From: Bacillota bacterium
GTDB lineage: Bacteria; Bacillota; Clostridia; Monoglobales; Firm-18
Direction of reading: 5' to 3'
Length of the DNA: 19,168 nucleotides
NCBI GenBank assembly: GCA_023228885.1
Contig: JALOAJ010000042.1
Location: 1 to 19,168 of the forward strand
In this document: piece after piece, positions 6,498 through 14,807 of the stretch
Layout: the number at the start of each line of letters is the position of its first letter
How positions within the stretch are numbered: position 1 is the first letter of the stretch
The notes under the pieces: generated by a model
What the model was told of the DNA's origin: nothing
The model's database searches: none
Seen by the model: the letters and a program-made list of their open reading frames with translations, nothing else
Position numbers and translations under genes: made by a program

Positions 6498-7094
6498 ATG
6501 CATAACGCTTTATCCAAAAGACAGGCAGAAATATTAGAATATATAAACAAGCGTCTTTCACAAAATTCCTACTCCCCCTCTATTCGGGAAATTTGTTGCG
6601 CAACCGGGTTAAAATCAACATCTTCAGTTCATGCGCACATTTGCACCCTTGAAAGGCTTGGATATATTTCCAAAACAGGTTTTAAAAGACGCTCAATATC
6701 TTCGCTTAGCGTACGCAAGCATTTAAATGTGCCTGTGCTTGGTGATATTGTCGATTGCAGCTTTCTGTTGTCACCAAAAAATATTAAATTCTATTACCCA
6801 ATTTCATCCGACTTAGCGCCCAACAAAGAACTCTTTATGTTAACCGTTCCTGATGACAGCATGATAAATTCCGGTATTCTTAAAAACGATTATGTTATCA
6901 TTCAAAAGCAAAACATTGCGAAAAACGGCGATATTGTTGCGGCGATGATTGATGATGCCGCAATCATAAGAACATTTTATAACGACAAAAAAAATGTCCG
7001 CCTTCAGCCTCAAAATACATTATGTAAACCAATTGTGCAGAAAAACATCAATATTTTGGGTAAGGTTATCGGTGTTTTCAGAAACCTTTTATAA
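6498..7094 (+). CDS. lexA: LexA-family repressor with degenerate autocleavage site
   Basis: A 198-residue protein with the LexA two-domain layout. The N-terminal winged helix spans 1-70, with SPSIREICCATGLKS then the recognition region near 40-57. The C-terminal S24 domain runs from about 78 to 198. The usual role is repression of SOS genes, relieved by RecA-stimulated self-cleavage. Here the scissile Ala-Gly is replaced: after VPVLG (78-82) the sequence is DIVDCS, with D86-C87 at the cut position. The nucleophile S121 (DDSMI) is kept, but the catalytic lysine position is R158 (AAIIRTF). Self-cleavage is therefore unlikely by the known mechanism. It starts six bases after the recombinase stop with AAAGGGGT spanning the junction, so the two are coupled. 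Its 3' end overlaps the convergent next gene by 17 bases. It could be a second LexA-like regulator rather than the SOS master. Confidence 0.82.
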   Translation: MHNALSKRQAEILEYINKRLSQNSYSPSIREICCATGLKSTSSVHAHICTLERLGYISKTGFKRRSISSLSVRKHLNVPVLGDIVDCSFLLSPKNIKFYYPISSDLAPNKELFMLTVPDDSMINSGILKNDYVIIQKQNIAKNGDIVAAMIDDAAIIRTFYNDKKNVRLQPQNTLCKPIVQKNINILGKVIGVFRNLL

Positions 7095-8358
7095 GTTTTT
7101 TGTCTGCCAAGTTTTGCAATGCAAGAGCAATAGCCGCATATGCGCTTTCAAAGGTCAACCCTCCTTGCATATAGGCTATATAGGGCGGCTTTATAGGCGC
7201 ATCGGCAGAAATTTCGATAGATGAGCCTTGAACAAAACCCCCGGCTGCCATAATCACTTTGTGGCTGTACCCGGGCATTTCCCAAGGCATGGGTGAAACA
7301 AAGCTATCAATTGGAGAGCCCTTTTGTATTCCGGCGCAAAATTCAATGACCCTTTCCGGTGTTTTAAACTTTATAGCTTGTATTATGTCACTTCTGTATT
7401 CATCCACACCGGGGCATACATCGAAGCCCATTTTTTTAAATACCGAACCGCAAAACAAAGCTGCCGTTAACGCCTCTCCAACAATATGCGGCGCCATAAA
7501 AAATCCTTGCATCATGTGCCTGTTTATATCAAGCGTTGCTCCTACATTTTTACCTAAACCAACGGAATTAAGCTTATATGCGGCGAGCTCAACAAGCTCT
7601 TTTTTACCAACTACATAGCCGCCGGTCGGTGCAAGCCCTCCGCCCGGGTTTTTAATCAAAGAGCCGGCAACAAGGTCTGCCCCATATTCGGTAGGTTCGC
7701 TTTTTTCAGTAAATTCGCCATAGCAGTTATCAACAAGGCAAACTATATCTTTATTGTAGTTCTTTACATTTTTAATTATCTCTCCAATTTCAACATTGGT
7801 AAGGGACGAGCGCCAGTCATACCCTTTAGACTTTTGAATAAAAACCATTTTTGTTTTTTCATCTAATGTTGACATAATGTTATCAAGGGAAACCTTGCCG
7901 GCATTTAATTCCGCCTGCTCGTATTTTATTTTAAAGTCCTTTAGCGAACCGCTGTCCGTATGCCCTCCGTCGATTACTTCGTCCAAAGTATCATACGGTT
8001 TGCCGGTTGCGCTAACAAGGGTGTCGCCCGGGCGCAAAACTGCAAACATGCAAATTGAAATTGCATGTGTACCGCTTATTATATTATGGCGGACAAGTGC
8101 ATCTTCCGCCTTGAAAACATCTGAATAAAGCATATCTATTGCTTCCCTGCCTGCATCGTCATACCCATATCCTGTTGTTCCGTCCAAATGTTGTGAACTT
8201 ATTTTATTTTTTGAAAATGCAGATAAAACCTTCAACTGATTATACCTTACAACATCTTTAATTAAATTGATTTGCGGTTTTATATCGCTTAGAGCGCTTT
8301 CGCAAAAGTTAATTATTTCCAGGGAAATATTAAAATCCTTCTTTAAAAGTTCTTTCAT
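7078..8358 (-). CDS. Methionine gamma-lyase-like PLP enzyme (aluminium resistance protein/YnbB family)
   Basis: A 426-residue fold-type I pyridoxal phosphate enzyme of the Cys/Met metabolism superfamily. The subfamily is often named aluminium resistance protein or methionine gamma-lyase family; its true substrate is not established. Visible PLP features are the SGTHA stretch at 95-99, D210 in LVDNCYGEF (binds the ring nitrogen) and K236 in AGSLIKNPGGG (Schiff-base lysine). A glycine-rich PTGGYVVG follows. The length is normal and no residue expected for PLP binding appears lost. It is the last gene of the long minus-strand run. Its ATG overlaps the stop of the preceding M42 gene as ATGA, so translation is coupled, consistent with its weak own ribosome site. 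Its stop lies inside the 3' end of the convergent lexA-like gene. Confidence 0.85.
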   Translation of the reverse strand: MKELLKKDFNISLEIINFCESALSDIKPQINLIKDVVRYNQLKVLSAFSKNKISSQHLDGTTGYGYDDAGREAIDMLYSDVFKAEDALVRHNIISGTHAISICMFAVLRPGDTLVSATGKPYDTLDEVIDGGHTDSGSLKDFKIKYEQAELNAGKVSLDNIMSTLDEKTKMVFIQKSKGYDWRSSLTNVEIGEIIKNVKNYNKDIVCLVDNCYGEFTEKSEPTEYGADLVAGSLIKNPGGGLAPTGGYVVGKKELVELAAYKLNSVGLGKNVGATLDINRHMMQGFFMAPHIVGEALTAALFCGSVFKKMGFDVCPGVDEYRSDIIQAIKFKTPERVIEFCAGIQKGSPIDSFVSPMPWEMPGYSHKVIMAAGGFVQGSSIEISADAPIKPPYIAYMQGGLTFESAYAAIALALQNLADKKLIKGF

Positions 8359-9320
8359 ATTTCTTTAGCGCACATCCTTTTTAAAAGTCTTATCGAACCT
8401 TTTACATCATTAAAGCTTATAACTTCATTTGGTGTATTGATATATTTTAACGGGATTGATACCGTTCCGCTTATTACACCTGCACCTGCCGTTTGAATAG
8501 CTGAGCCGGCAGACTTAAAATTTTCCGAAACTTCTAATTGAATTTGCATTCCTTCTTCTTCTGCCGCTTCTGACAACAATTTTCTTATTTTAGGGTGACA
8601 TATTGTTGAGCTATCCATAATTTTTACCGCGGGCCCCATATCAATGCTAACAGAACTGTCAATATCAGCAAAATCGTTATATACGGCGCTGTCAATTGTT
8701 ATGGAATAGTGAGGGTCGATTTGCGCCGCTGCAATTTTAGCGCCCCGAAATCCAATTTGGTGCTGTGCTGTAAAAACAAAATACAGGTCGTTTTTCGAAG
8801 TTTGTATTTCTTTTAGCAGTTGCAACAAAACATAACACCCCATGCGGGAATTAAGCGCTTTTGAACTGATGAAATTATTATTATAATCAAAGGCCGGATA
8901 AAAAGTTGCAACATCTCCGACATTAACCATGTAAAGTGATTCACCTTTGCACCCTAAAACTTCAATTCTATAATCTGATGGTTTTATCGGTTTTTCAACC
9001 TTTTCTACTACAATCCCGGTTTTATCGTTTAAAAATAACACCTTATTCCCTGTTAAGGTGTTTAGCTTTACATCGCCAATTTCAGAAAAAGCAACATAAT
9101 CTTTCTTATCAATGGCAATTGTTATAAATCCTACTTCATCCATATGAGCGGACAGCATTATTCTTTTGCCTGCGCCTTTTTTTCTTGCAATTAAATTACC
9201 AAGACTGTCTGTTTTAATTTCATCGCAAAAACCTTCTGCATTTTTAATAATAAATTCCCTTAGCTTGCCTTCACTGCCCGATGGCGCTGATATGGCACAT
9301 AATTCTTTTAAAAGTTGCAT
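8355..9320 (-). CDS. M42-family peptidase paralogue, probably catalytically inactive
   Basis: A 321-residue member of the M42 glutamyl/leucyl aminopeptidase family by overall pattern. It keeps SAPSGSE at the N-terminus, H59 and D61 in SAHMDEVGF, D210, and the GFRGAK region. Four positions normally essential are changed. The metal-bridging Asp is N157 (KALNSR instead of KALDDR). The Glu-Glu pair holding the general base and a zinc ligand is H187-Q188. The C-terminal zinc-binding His is N295 (KYINTP instead of YIHSP). The two neighbouring paralogues keep all of these. The frame is intact over full length, so it is not an obvious pseudogene. It may be a structural or regulatory subunit of a mixed M42 assembly. 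ATG 9320 has GAGGTGG about seven bases upstream and overlaps the preceding gene by 13 bases. Confidence 0.85.
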   Translation of the reverse strand: MQLLKELCAISAPSGSEGKLREFIIKNAEGFCDEIKTDSLGNLIARKKGAGKRIMLSAHMDEVGFITIAIDKKDYVAFSEIGDVKLNTLTGNKVLFLNDKTGIVVEKVEKPIKPSDYRIEVLGCKGESLYMVNVGDVATFYPAFDYNNNFISSKALNSRMGCYVLLQLLKEIQTSKNDLYFVFTAQHQIGFRGAKIAAAQIDPHYSITIDSAVYNDFADIDSSVSIDMGPAVKIMDSSTICHPKIRKLLSEAAEEEGMQIQLEVSENFKSAGSAIQTAGAGVISGTVSIPLKYINTPNEVISFNDVKGSIRLLKRMCAKEI

Positions 9321-10330
9321 TCTTCATCCACCTCACTCATTAAAAAGTTTTTAACAATGTTTTGGCACGATTCTATATCTAAAACACTTGCAACGCTTGA
9401 AGGGGAATGAATATATCGGCATGGCACGGATATTACCCCCGTACGAATACCCTTTTCGCTTAAGTGAATTGCCCCTGCATCATTGCCGCCAAAAGTTGTT
9501 TGTTTAAACTGATAATTTAGTTTATTTTTTTTTGCACTCCTAACCAGTGCATTTACAATTCCTTTATCGGAATATGACGCTCTGTCAAATAGAGATATTG
9601 CCGCTCCTTTGCCAAGCCGTGTTGCAAAGCTTATTTCATCGGTGCCCGGAACATCTGAGCATGTTGTTCCTTCTACAACCAACGCTGCTTTAGGGGCAAC
9701 ATTATATGCGGCAACAGCTGCTCCGCGGCAGCCCACCTCCTCTTGTACCGTAAAAACGAAATAAATGTCGTGCGGATAACTAAACTTTGAAAGTTCAACC
9801 AATGTAAAGCAACCTATGCGGTCGTCTAATGCTTTCCCTTTTATTAATCGGTTGCCGAAAGTTATAAAATTGCTGTCAAAGCAAGCATAGTCCCCCTCTT
9901 TAATGTATTTCCTTGCATCGGTTTCATTTTTTGCGCCAATATCAATATATAAATCACTAACATTTACAGATTGAGATTTGTCGTCATTTGCTAAATGAGG
10001 CGGTCTTATTCCGATTACACCTTTAATCTGGTTTGTTTGAAAAACCACTTTTTTTGCAACTATAACTCTTGCATCAATTCCGCCAACCGTTTTAAATCTT
10101 AAATAACCTTCCTTTGTGATTCCCGAAACAATAAAGCCCACCTCGTCCATATGGGCAGACAGCATAATACTGTTTTTATAGCCATTTTCACCTTTTTTAA
10201 AGCAAATTAAGTTGCCCATAGTATCGATTGTTATATTGTTGCAGGTTTTCGACATTTCATTTTTCAAAATATTCCGAATTTCGTCCTCCGAGCCGGACAC
10301 CCCGAAGGCATTTGATAATCGCTCTAACAA
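9308..10330 (-). CDS. M42-family metallo-aminopeptidase (middle paralogue)
   Basis: A cytosolic two-metal aminopeptidase of the M42 family, members of which form tetrahedral (TET) dodecamers that trim peptides. With the start chosen here it has 340 residues. Active-site residues are all present: H60 and D62 in SAHMDEVGF, D169 in KALDDR, E197-E198 in VQEEVG, E220 in VVEGTT at the third ligand position, and H308 in YIHSP. An upstream in-frame TTG at 10357 would give nine more residues. I prefer the TTG at 10330 because GGAGGAGGG lies six bases before it and the protein then begins like its paralogues. The start overlaps the stop of the preceding M42 gene by seven bases, and the gene end overlaps the following paralogue, so the three are tightly coupled. 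Confidence 0.9.
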   Translation of the reverse strand: MLERLSNAFGVSGSEDEIRNILKNEMSKTCNNITIDTMGNLICFKKGENGYKNSIMLSAHMDEVGFIVSGITKEGYLRFKTVGGIDARVIVAKKVVFQTNQIKGVIGIRPPHLANDDKSQSVNVSDLYIDIGAKNETDARKYIKEGDYACFDSNFITFGNRLIKGKALDDRIGCFTLVELSKFSYPHDIYFVFTVQEEVGCRGAAVAAYNVAPKAALVVEGTTCSDVPGTDEISFATRLGKGAAISLFDRASYSDKGIVNALVRSAKKNKLNYQFKQTTFGGNDAGAIHLSEKGIRTGVISVPCRYIHSPSSVASVLDIESCQNIVKNFLMSEVDEECNF

Positions 10331-11334
10331 ATATATCCCTCCTCCAAAAAGTTGCAAATGATATCAACAATTATGTTAACATCATCGTTGCAAACCATTT
10401 CAACCGGTGAGTGCATATATTTAAGCGGCGCCGAGATTAAGGCGCACGGTATCCCCTTTTTGGTTATTTGAACCACCCACGCGTCAGTTCCGGAGTTTGA
10501 TGAGCAAACCTCAATAGCATATGGCAGTTGACCTGCGCTTTCTATAATTTTTCGGGTAAGCCCCGGGTGAAAATTTGGCCCCACGCCGATTGCCGCCCCT
10601 TTGCCTAATTCAAAAGCGGAATCTTTATCCTTTGTATACGGCGTAGTGCCATGCGTTACGTCAATAATAATCGCATAATCGGGGCTTATGCGGTATGTAC
10701 CCACCTTTGCCCCCTTGCAGCCGATTTCCTCTTGAACCGCCGCAAGAAACACAATTTCAAAGTTTGTAGGTTTAGTCCTTAACCGCTGCATACAGCGCAA
10801 AAGGCATGAAACCCCCATTCTATTATCAATTGCCTTTGAAACAAGCATATTATTTATCAAAGTTGCGCTTTTGCAAGCAAAAGATATCGGGTCGCCGATT
10901 TGTATTTTTTCCGCAAGTTCCTTTTGCGAAAATCCCACATCTATATACAGTTCCTCTGTCTTATATTCTTTTTTTGATTCCTCTGCCGTTTGCAAATGCG
11001 GCGGCTTGGAACCTACAACGCCGAACAGCGTTTCTTTTCCGTGAATAAAAACTTCTGCCGCCGGCAATATTGACGGATTTACCCCACCTATACACGCAAA
11101 TCGTATAAAACCTTCGCTGTCAATATTTTTTACGATTAACCCTATTTCATCCAAATGCGCTTCAATCATTATTTTTATTTTATTGCCTTTTCCGATAATT
11201 CCCGCAACATTTCCAAAGGCATCGATATTTGTTTGCTCACAATATTTTTCAAAAAGCTTTGCAATTTTACTGCTTATTTCAAATTCAAAGCCGGACACGC
11301 CGGTTAATTCGCATAAGCTGATTATATCATTCAT
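10324..11334 (-). CDS. M42-family metallo-aminopeptidase (first paralogue of the trio)
   Basis: A 336-residue M42 peptidase expected to remove N-terminal residues from peptides in the cytosol. Active-site residues are complete: H60 and D62 (EAHLDEIG), D170 (KAIDNR), E202-E203 (VQEEIG), D225 (IDVTHG) and H308 (YMHSP). The ATG at 11334 has AAAGGA nine bases upstream; an in-frame TTG at 11352 without a site would add six residues and is rejected. The gene begins 14 bases after murD and overlaps the next M42 gene. It differs clearly from the middle paralogue in many positions, so the trio is not a recent duplication. Confidence 0.9.
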   Translation of the reverse strand: MNDIISLCELTGVSGFEFEISSKIAKLFEKYCEQTNIDAFGNVAGIIGKGNKIKIMIEAHLDEIGLIVKNIDSEGFIRFACIGGVNPSILPAAEVFIHGKETLFGVVGSKPPHLQTAEESKKEYKTEELYIDVGFSQKELAEKIQIGDPISFACKSATLINNMLVSKAIDNRMGVSCLLRCMQRLRTKPTNFEIVFLAAVQEEIGCKGAKVGTYRISPDYAIIIDVTHGTTPYTKDKDSAFELGKGAAIGVGPNFHPGLTRKIIESAGQLPYAIEVCSSNSGTDAWVVQITKKGIPCALISAPLKYMHSPVEMVCNDDVNIIVDIICNFLEEGYIC

Positions 11335-11348
11335 TTGTGTGATTCCTT

Positions 11349-12713
11349 TCAAAGAGACATTACCATTTTTTTAAAGTGATTGCCTCGTTGCTCAAAATTA
11401 TCAAACATATCGAAGCTTGCGCAAGCGGGCGTTAATGCGACAACATCGCCTCGCTGCGCTATTGATTTTGCCTTTAACACAGCATCATCTAATGTTTTGC
11501 TCATTATTATTTGCGGTTTTTCGCCCTTTAGTGATAAAACCTCGTTTTTAATCGTTGCTGCCGTTTGCCCAATAAGAATAAGCGCCTTGGCGTATTTGAC
11601 GGAATCATGGGCGAAAGTATCAAAGGGAATTTTTTTGTCGAAACCGCCCGCTATAACGATTATTTTTTTATTAAACGACTTTAGGCAAGCAGCGGCACGC
11701 GAAGGAGTGGTTGCAATAGAATCATTATAATATCGCACCCCTTCTATTTCTCTCACAAATTCGATTCTGTGCTCAACACCGGCAAAAGTTTTAGCAACTT
11801 TTTGTATAGCAGATGAATCGGCAGCGCCCCAAACAGCGCCTATTGCTGCCATATAATTTTCTTTGTTATGGGCGCCTGAAAGCAATATATCGTTACAATT
11901 TAGAACAGGCAACCCGTTTATGCAAATATTATTGTTTGAAATGGTAATGTTGCTGTCCGCACTTGCTCCGAATGTTATAACTTCTCCCTTTGCTTTTGAA
12001 ATAAAACCTTTTGTTATTTTGTTATCTGAATTTACTACAAGTTTGTCGCAGCTAATTTGATGCAAATATATGTTTTCCTTTGATTTTATATACTCATCAA
12101 AGGTTTCGTGATAGTCAAGATGGTTTGGTGTGACATTTGTCACCACAGCAATGTGAGGGCTTGTAATCATTGTTTGAAGTTGAAAACTGCTAAGCTCCAA
12201 TATAACCTTATCCTCAGCGGATATCGATTCAACATCGCAAAGCAAAGGTTTTCCGATGTTTCCGCCGACATGACATTTGTATCCTGCCTCCGATAGAATT
12301 TTATAAATGAGGGTTGTTGTGGTGGTTTTTCCATCACTCCCGGTGACTGCTATAATTTTCGCCGGACATAGACGAAAAAACACTTCCATTTCCGAAGTTA
12401 TTTCCGCTCCATTTTTTTTTGCTTCCACAAGTTGGGGCGTGTTAATTTTTAACCCCGGTGTTCTAAAAATTAATTTTTCGTCTAAGTTTTCAAGATAATC
12501 CGCGCCAAGCACAAGGCGCACCCCAATATTACTCAGTTCATTTGCAATACCGCCAAGCTGCTCGCGGGTTTTTTTATCCCTTGCGATAACAGTTGCCCCG
12601 TATTGTGAAAGAATTTTGATTAAAGGAATGTTACTAACCCCGATTCCCAGCACCGCAACTTTTTTCCCATGCAATTGCTTTTTAAATTGAGATACATTCA
12701 AACTATTTTTCAT
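11349..12713 (-). CDS. murD: UDP-N-acetylmuramoyl-L-alanine--D-glutamate ligase
   Basis: Adds D-glutamate to UDP-MurNAc-L-Ala with ATP, the second amino-acid step of the peptidoglycan precursor, in the cytosol. About 454 residues, normal for MurD. The N-terminal Rossmann part carries VAVLGIGVSN (19-28). The ATP P-loop is TGSDGKTTTT (K129). ELSSFQL, NVTPNHLDYH, the HNKEN motif and a C-terminal Mur ligase domain with YYNDSIATTPSR follow. Start choice is uncertain. The ATG at 12713 has GGGGGAG directly adjoining it, and a TTG four codons later (12701) has the same site 12 bases away. An ATG at 12767 would read through a palindrome and is unlikely. It sits between the ispH-rpsA fusion and the M42 trio. 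Confidence 0.94.
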   Translation of the reverse strand: MKNSLNVSQFKKQLHGKKVAVLGIGVSNIPLIKILSQYGATVIARDKKTREQLGGIANELSNIGVRLVLGADYLENLDEKLIFRTPGLKINTPQLVEAKKNGAEITSEMEVFFRLCPAKIIAVTGSDGKTTTTTLIYKILSEAGYKCHVGGNIGKPLLCDVESISAEDKVILELSSFQLQTMITSPHIAVVTNVTPNHLDYHETFDEYIKSKENIYLHQISCDKLVVNSDNKITKGFISKAKGEVITFGASADSNITISNNNICINGLPVLNCNDILLSGAHNKENYMAAIGAVWGAADSSAIQKVAKTFAGVEHRIEFVREIEGVRYYNDSIATTPSRAAACLKSFNKKIIVIAGGFDKKIPFDTFAHDSVKYAKALILIGQTAATIKNEVLSLKGEKPQIIMSKTLDDAVLKAKSIAQRGDVVALTPACASFDMFDNFEQRGNHFKKMVMSL

Positions 12714-12723
12714 CTCCCCCACT

Positions 12724-12763
12724 CTATTATTAAAGCACCTAAGATTAGGTGCTTTAGTAATAG
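12724..12763. repeat. 40-bp palindrome between rpsA and murD
   Basis: CTATTA (12724-12729) and TAAAGCACCTAA (12731-12742) pair with TTAGGTGCTTTA (12745-12756) and TAATAG (12758-12763) around a GA centre, with one mismatch on the minus strand. No T-run follows, so termination would be weak. It falls in the leader of murD and the 3' end of the ispH-rpsA message. Confidence 0.8.
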
Positions 12764-12788
12764 TCATATAGTTAAGTTTAGTTATAAA

Positions 12789-14807
12789 TTATTCCTCAGG
12801 TTGAACATCATCGACCTGCTCTGCGGGTTCTTCTTCCGGCTCTGCAACCTGTTCATCCACGGTTTGCTCTGCGGGTTCTTCATCGAACACCTCTTCGGCA
12901 GCCACTTCAGGCTCATCCTCCAAAAGAGCGCGAATGCTGAGGCTTATTTTTTTATTTTCCCAATCTATATTCGTAATTTTTGCGGAAACTTCTTGACCAA
13001 CGCTCAACACGCTTGAAGGCTTGGCTATTCGTTCGTTTGAAATTTGGGAAATGTGGATAAGCCCGTCAACGGTGGGCAAAAGCTCTGCAAAAGCGCCGAA
13101 TGCAACAAGACGAACTATTTTTACAGTAACAACATCCCCAACTTCAAACTGTTCTTGCGCCTTCAGCCACGGGTTATCTTCCTTCCTCTTAAACCCAAGA
13201 GAAACCTTATTTTTTTCTTTATCCATCGAAATTATAAAAACATTAATTTTATCCCCAACATTCAAAATATCCGATGGATGTTTTACCCTTTCCCACGACA
13301 GTTCGGATATATGTACCAAACCGTCGATACCTCCAATGTCAACAAATGCGCCAAAGTCGGTAAGTGATTTCACAACGCCTTCATAATCTTTCCCAATCTC
13401 TGCATTGCTCCAAAATTCGTCTTTTTGCTTTTTGTCGATTTCCTCCATTACGGATTTAATGGAGCCTATTAATTTGCGCCGCCTTTGGTTATTTTCAATT
13501 ATGCGGAATGAAACTTCCTGCCCCACAAGAACATTTAAATCTTGCAAAAAGCGCAGGCTTGCCATTGAAGCGGGAACAAACACGCGAATATCGGCATAAG
13601 ATACAATTACGCCGCCGTTTACCGCCTCGATTACCTTGCCGGTGAGCACTTCTTTTGTTTCTGCTGCTTGCTCAAGCTTTTTTCTTGCAGCAATGTTTTT
13701 TAACTTTTTCACCGAAAGCCCGACAGTTCCTTCGACATCACTAACGCGATATACAAAGGCCTCGATTTCATCACCAATATTGACAAGTTGCTCAATAGGC
13801 ATGTTAGGGTCATCAGTTAACTGGTCTGCCGGGATGACACCGTCAGCTTTAAAGCCGATATCAACATAAACCTCTGTAGGCGAGGTGCCGATAACTATTC
13901 CTTTCACTATATCTCCGGTTTTAAGATTCACCAAAGACTTATCGATTTCTTCGGCAAAATTAAGCTCATTGCTTGTTTTTTCTTCTGACATTATACTAAT
14001 GACCTCCTTAATAATCCATTGCGGGGTTGAGGCACCTGCCGTAATGCCCACAACACATTTATCAAAAACTGACTGTGGCAGTTCTGATGCTGTTTCTATC
14101 AAATAAGTTTCTTTGCATATAAAGCTGCATATTTCAAAAAGTTTTTTTGTATTTGAACTGTGCTTGTCCCCAATTACAATCATTGCCTCAACTTTTTTCG
14201 CAACTTCCTTCGCCTGTTCTTGCCTGTCAAATGTTGCATTGCATATTGTATCATAAATTAGGGCGTTTTCAAATTGCGCTTGCACAAAAGCTTTTACATC
14301 TTCCCAACCGTCTTTTGAAGAGGTTGTTTGTGCCACTAAACATACCTTTTGCGAAGTTGCAATTTCTGCAAGCTCGTTTGTCGATTGGACAATTGCTGCG
14401 GTATAATTGCAACGACTGTTAATCCCAATAACCTCGGGGTGGAGTTCATCGCCAAAAATTATTATTCTATACCCTTTATTATAACAGTTGCTCACAATTC
14501 TATGAATTTTTTTAACAAATGGGCAGGTAGCATCAATAAAATTTATATTTAAACTTTCAAGCTTTTTATGCACATCTATTGCAATTCCATGCGCCCTTAT
14601 TATAACGGTTGAACTATTGGGTGCGTTTTCTATGCTTTCAATCTGCTCAACGCCCAACTCTTTTAATTTTTTTGTTACTTGCTTATTATGAATTAAAGAG
14701 CCCAATGTAAAAACATTATCGCCTTTTTTCGCCGCTTCACAGGCAATATCAACCGCCCTTTCAACACCAAAGCAAAAGCCTGCGCAATCAGTCAGAAGTA
14801 TTTGCAT
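12789..14807 (-). CDS. ispH: IspH-ribosomal protein S1 fusion: HMB-PP reductase plus four S1 domains
   Basis: Two proteins in one 672-residue chain. Residues 1-275 are 4-hydroxy-3-methylbut-2-enyl diphosphate reductase, the last step of the MEP isoprenoid pathway. The three iron-sulfur cysteines are C12 (GFCFGV), C95 (DATCPFV) and C189. H40, H123 and E125 (LHPEVIG) and TTSS at 161-164 line the active site. Residues about 296-366, 385-454, 471-541 and 556-626 are four S1 RNA-binding domains, as in RpsA, followed by a very acidic tail (629-672) rich in Glu, Pro and Val. Such fusions are known in Clostridia. The ATG at 14807 starts the protein where IspH begins; an ATG at 14819 would add four residues. 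It overlaps plsC by 20 bases. AAAGGA lies about 12 bases upstream. Confidence 0.95.
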   Translation of the reverse strand: MQILLTDCAGFCFGVERAVDIACEAAKKGDNVFTLGSLIHNKQVTKKLKELGVEQIESIENAPNSSTVIIRAHGIAIDVHKKLESLNINFIDATCPFVKKIHRIVSNCYNKGYRIIIFGDELHPEVIGINSRCNYTAAIVQSTNELAEIATSQKVCLVAQTTSSKDGWEDVKAFVQAQFENALIYDTICNATFDRQEQAKEVAKKVEAMIVIGDKHSSNTKKLFEICSFICKETYLIETASELPQSVFDKCVVGITAGASTPQWIIKEVISIMSEEKTSNELNFAEEIDKSLVNLKTGDIVKGIVIGTSPTEVYVDIGFKADGVIPADQLTDDPNMPIEQLVNIGDEIEAFVYRVSDVEGTVGLSVKKLKNIAARKKLEQAAETKEVLTGKVIEAVNGGVIVSYADIRVFVPASMASLRFLQDLNVLVGQEVSFRIIENNQRRRKLIGSIKSVMEEIDKKQKDEFWSNAEIGKDYEGVVKSLTDFGAFVDIGGIDGLVHISELSWERVKHPSDILNVGDKINVFIISMDKEKNKVSLGFKRKEDNPWLKAQEQFEVGDVVTVKIVRLVAFGAFAELLPTVDGLIHISQISNERIAKPSSVLSVGQEVSAKITNIDWENKKISLSIRALLEDEPEVAAEEVFDEEPAEQTVDEQVAEPEEEPAEQVDDVQPEE

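Noticed and set aside
12714..12767. N-terminal extension of MurD from the ATG at 12767
   Set aside because: The 18 extra codons would translate the palindrome at 12724-12763 and lack a ribosome site; MurD family proteins begin near 12713.
13021..13386. Plus-strand ORFs opposite the S1 domains
   Set aside because: Overlap conserved S1 repeats on the other strand and show no independent coding evidence.
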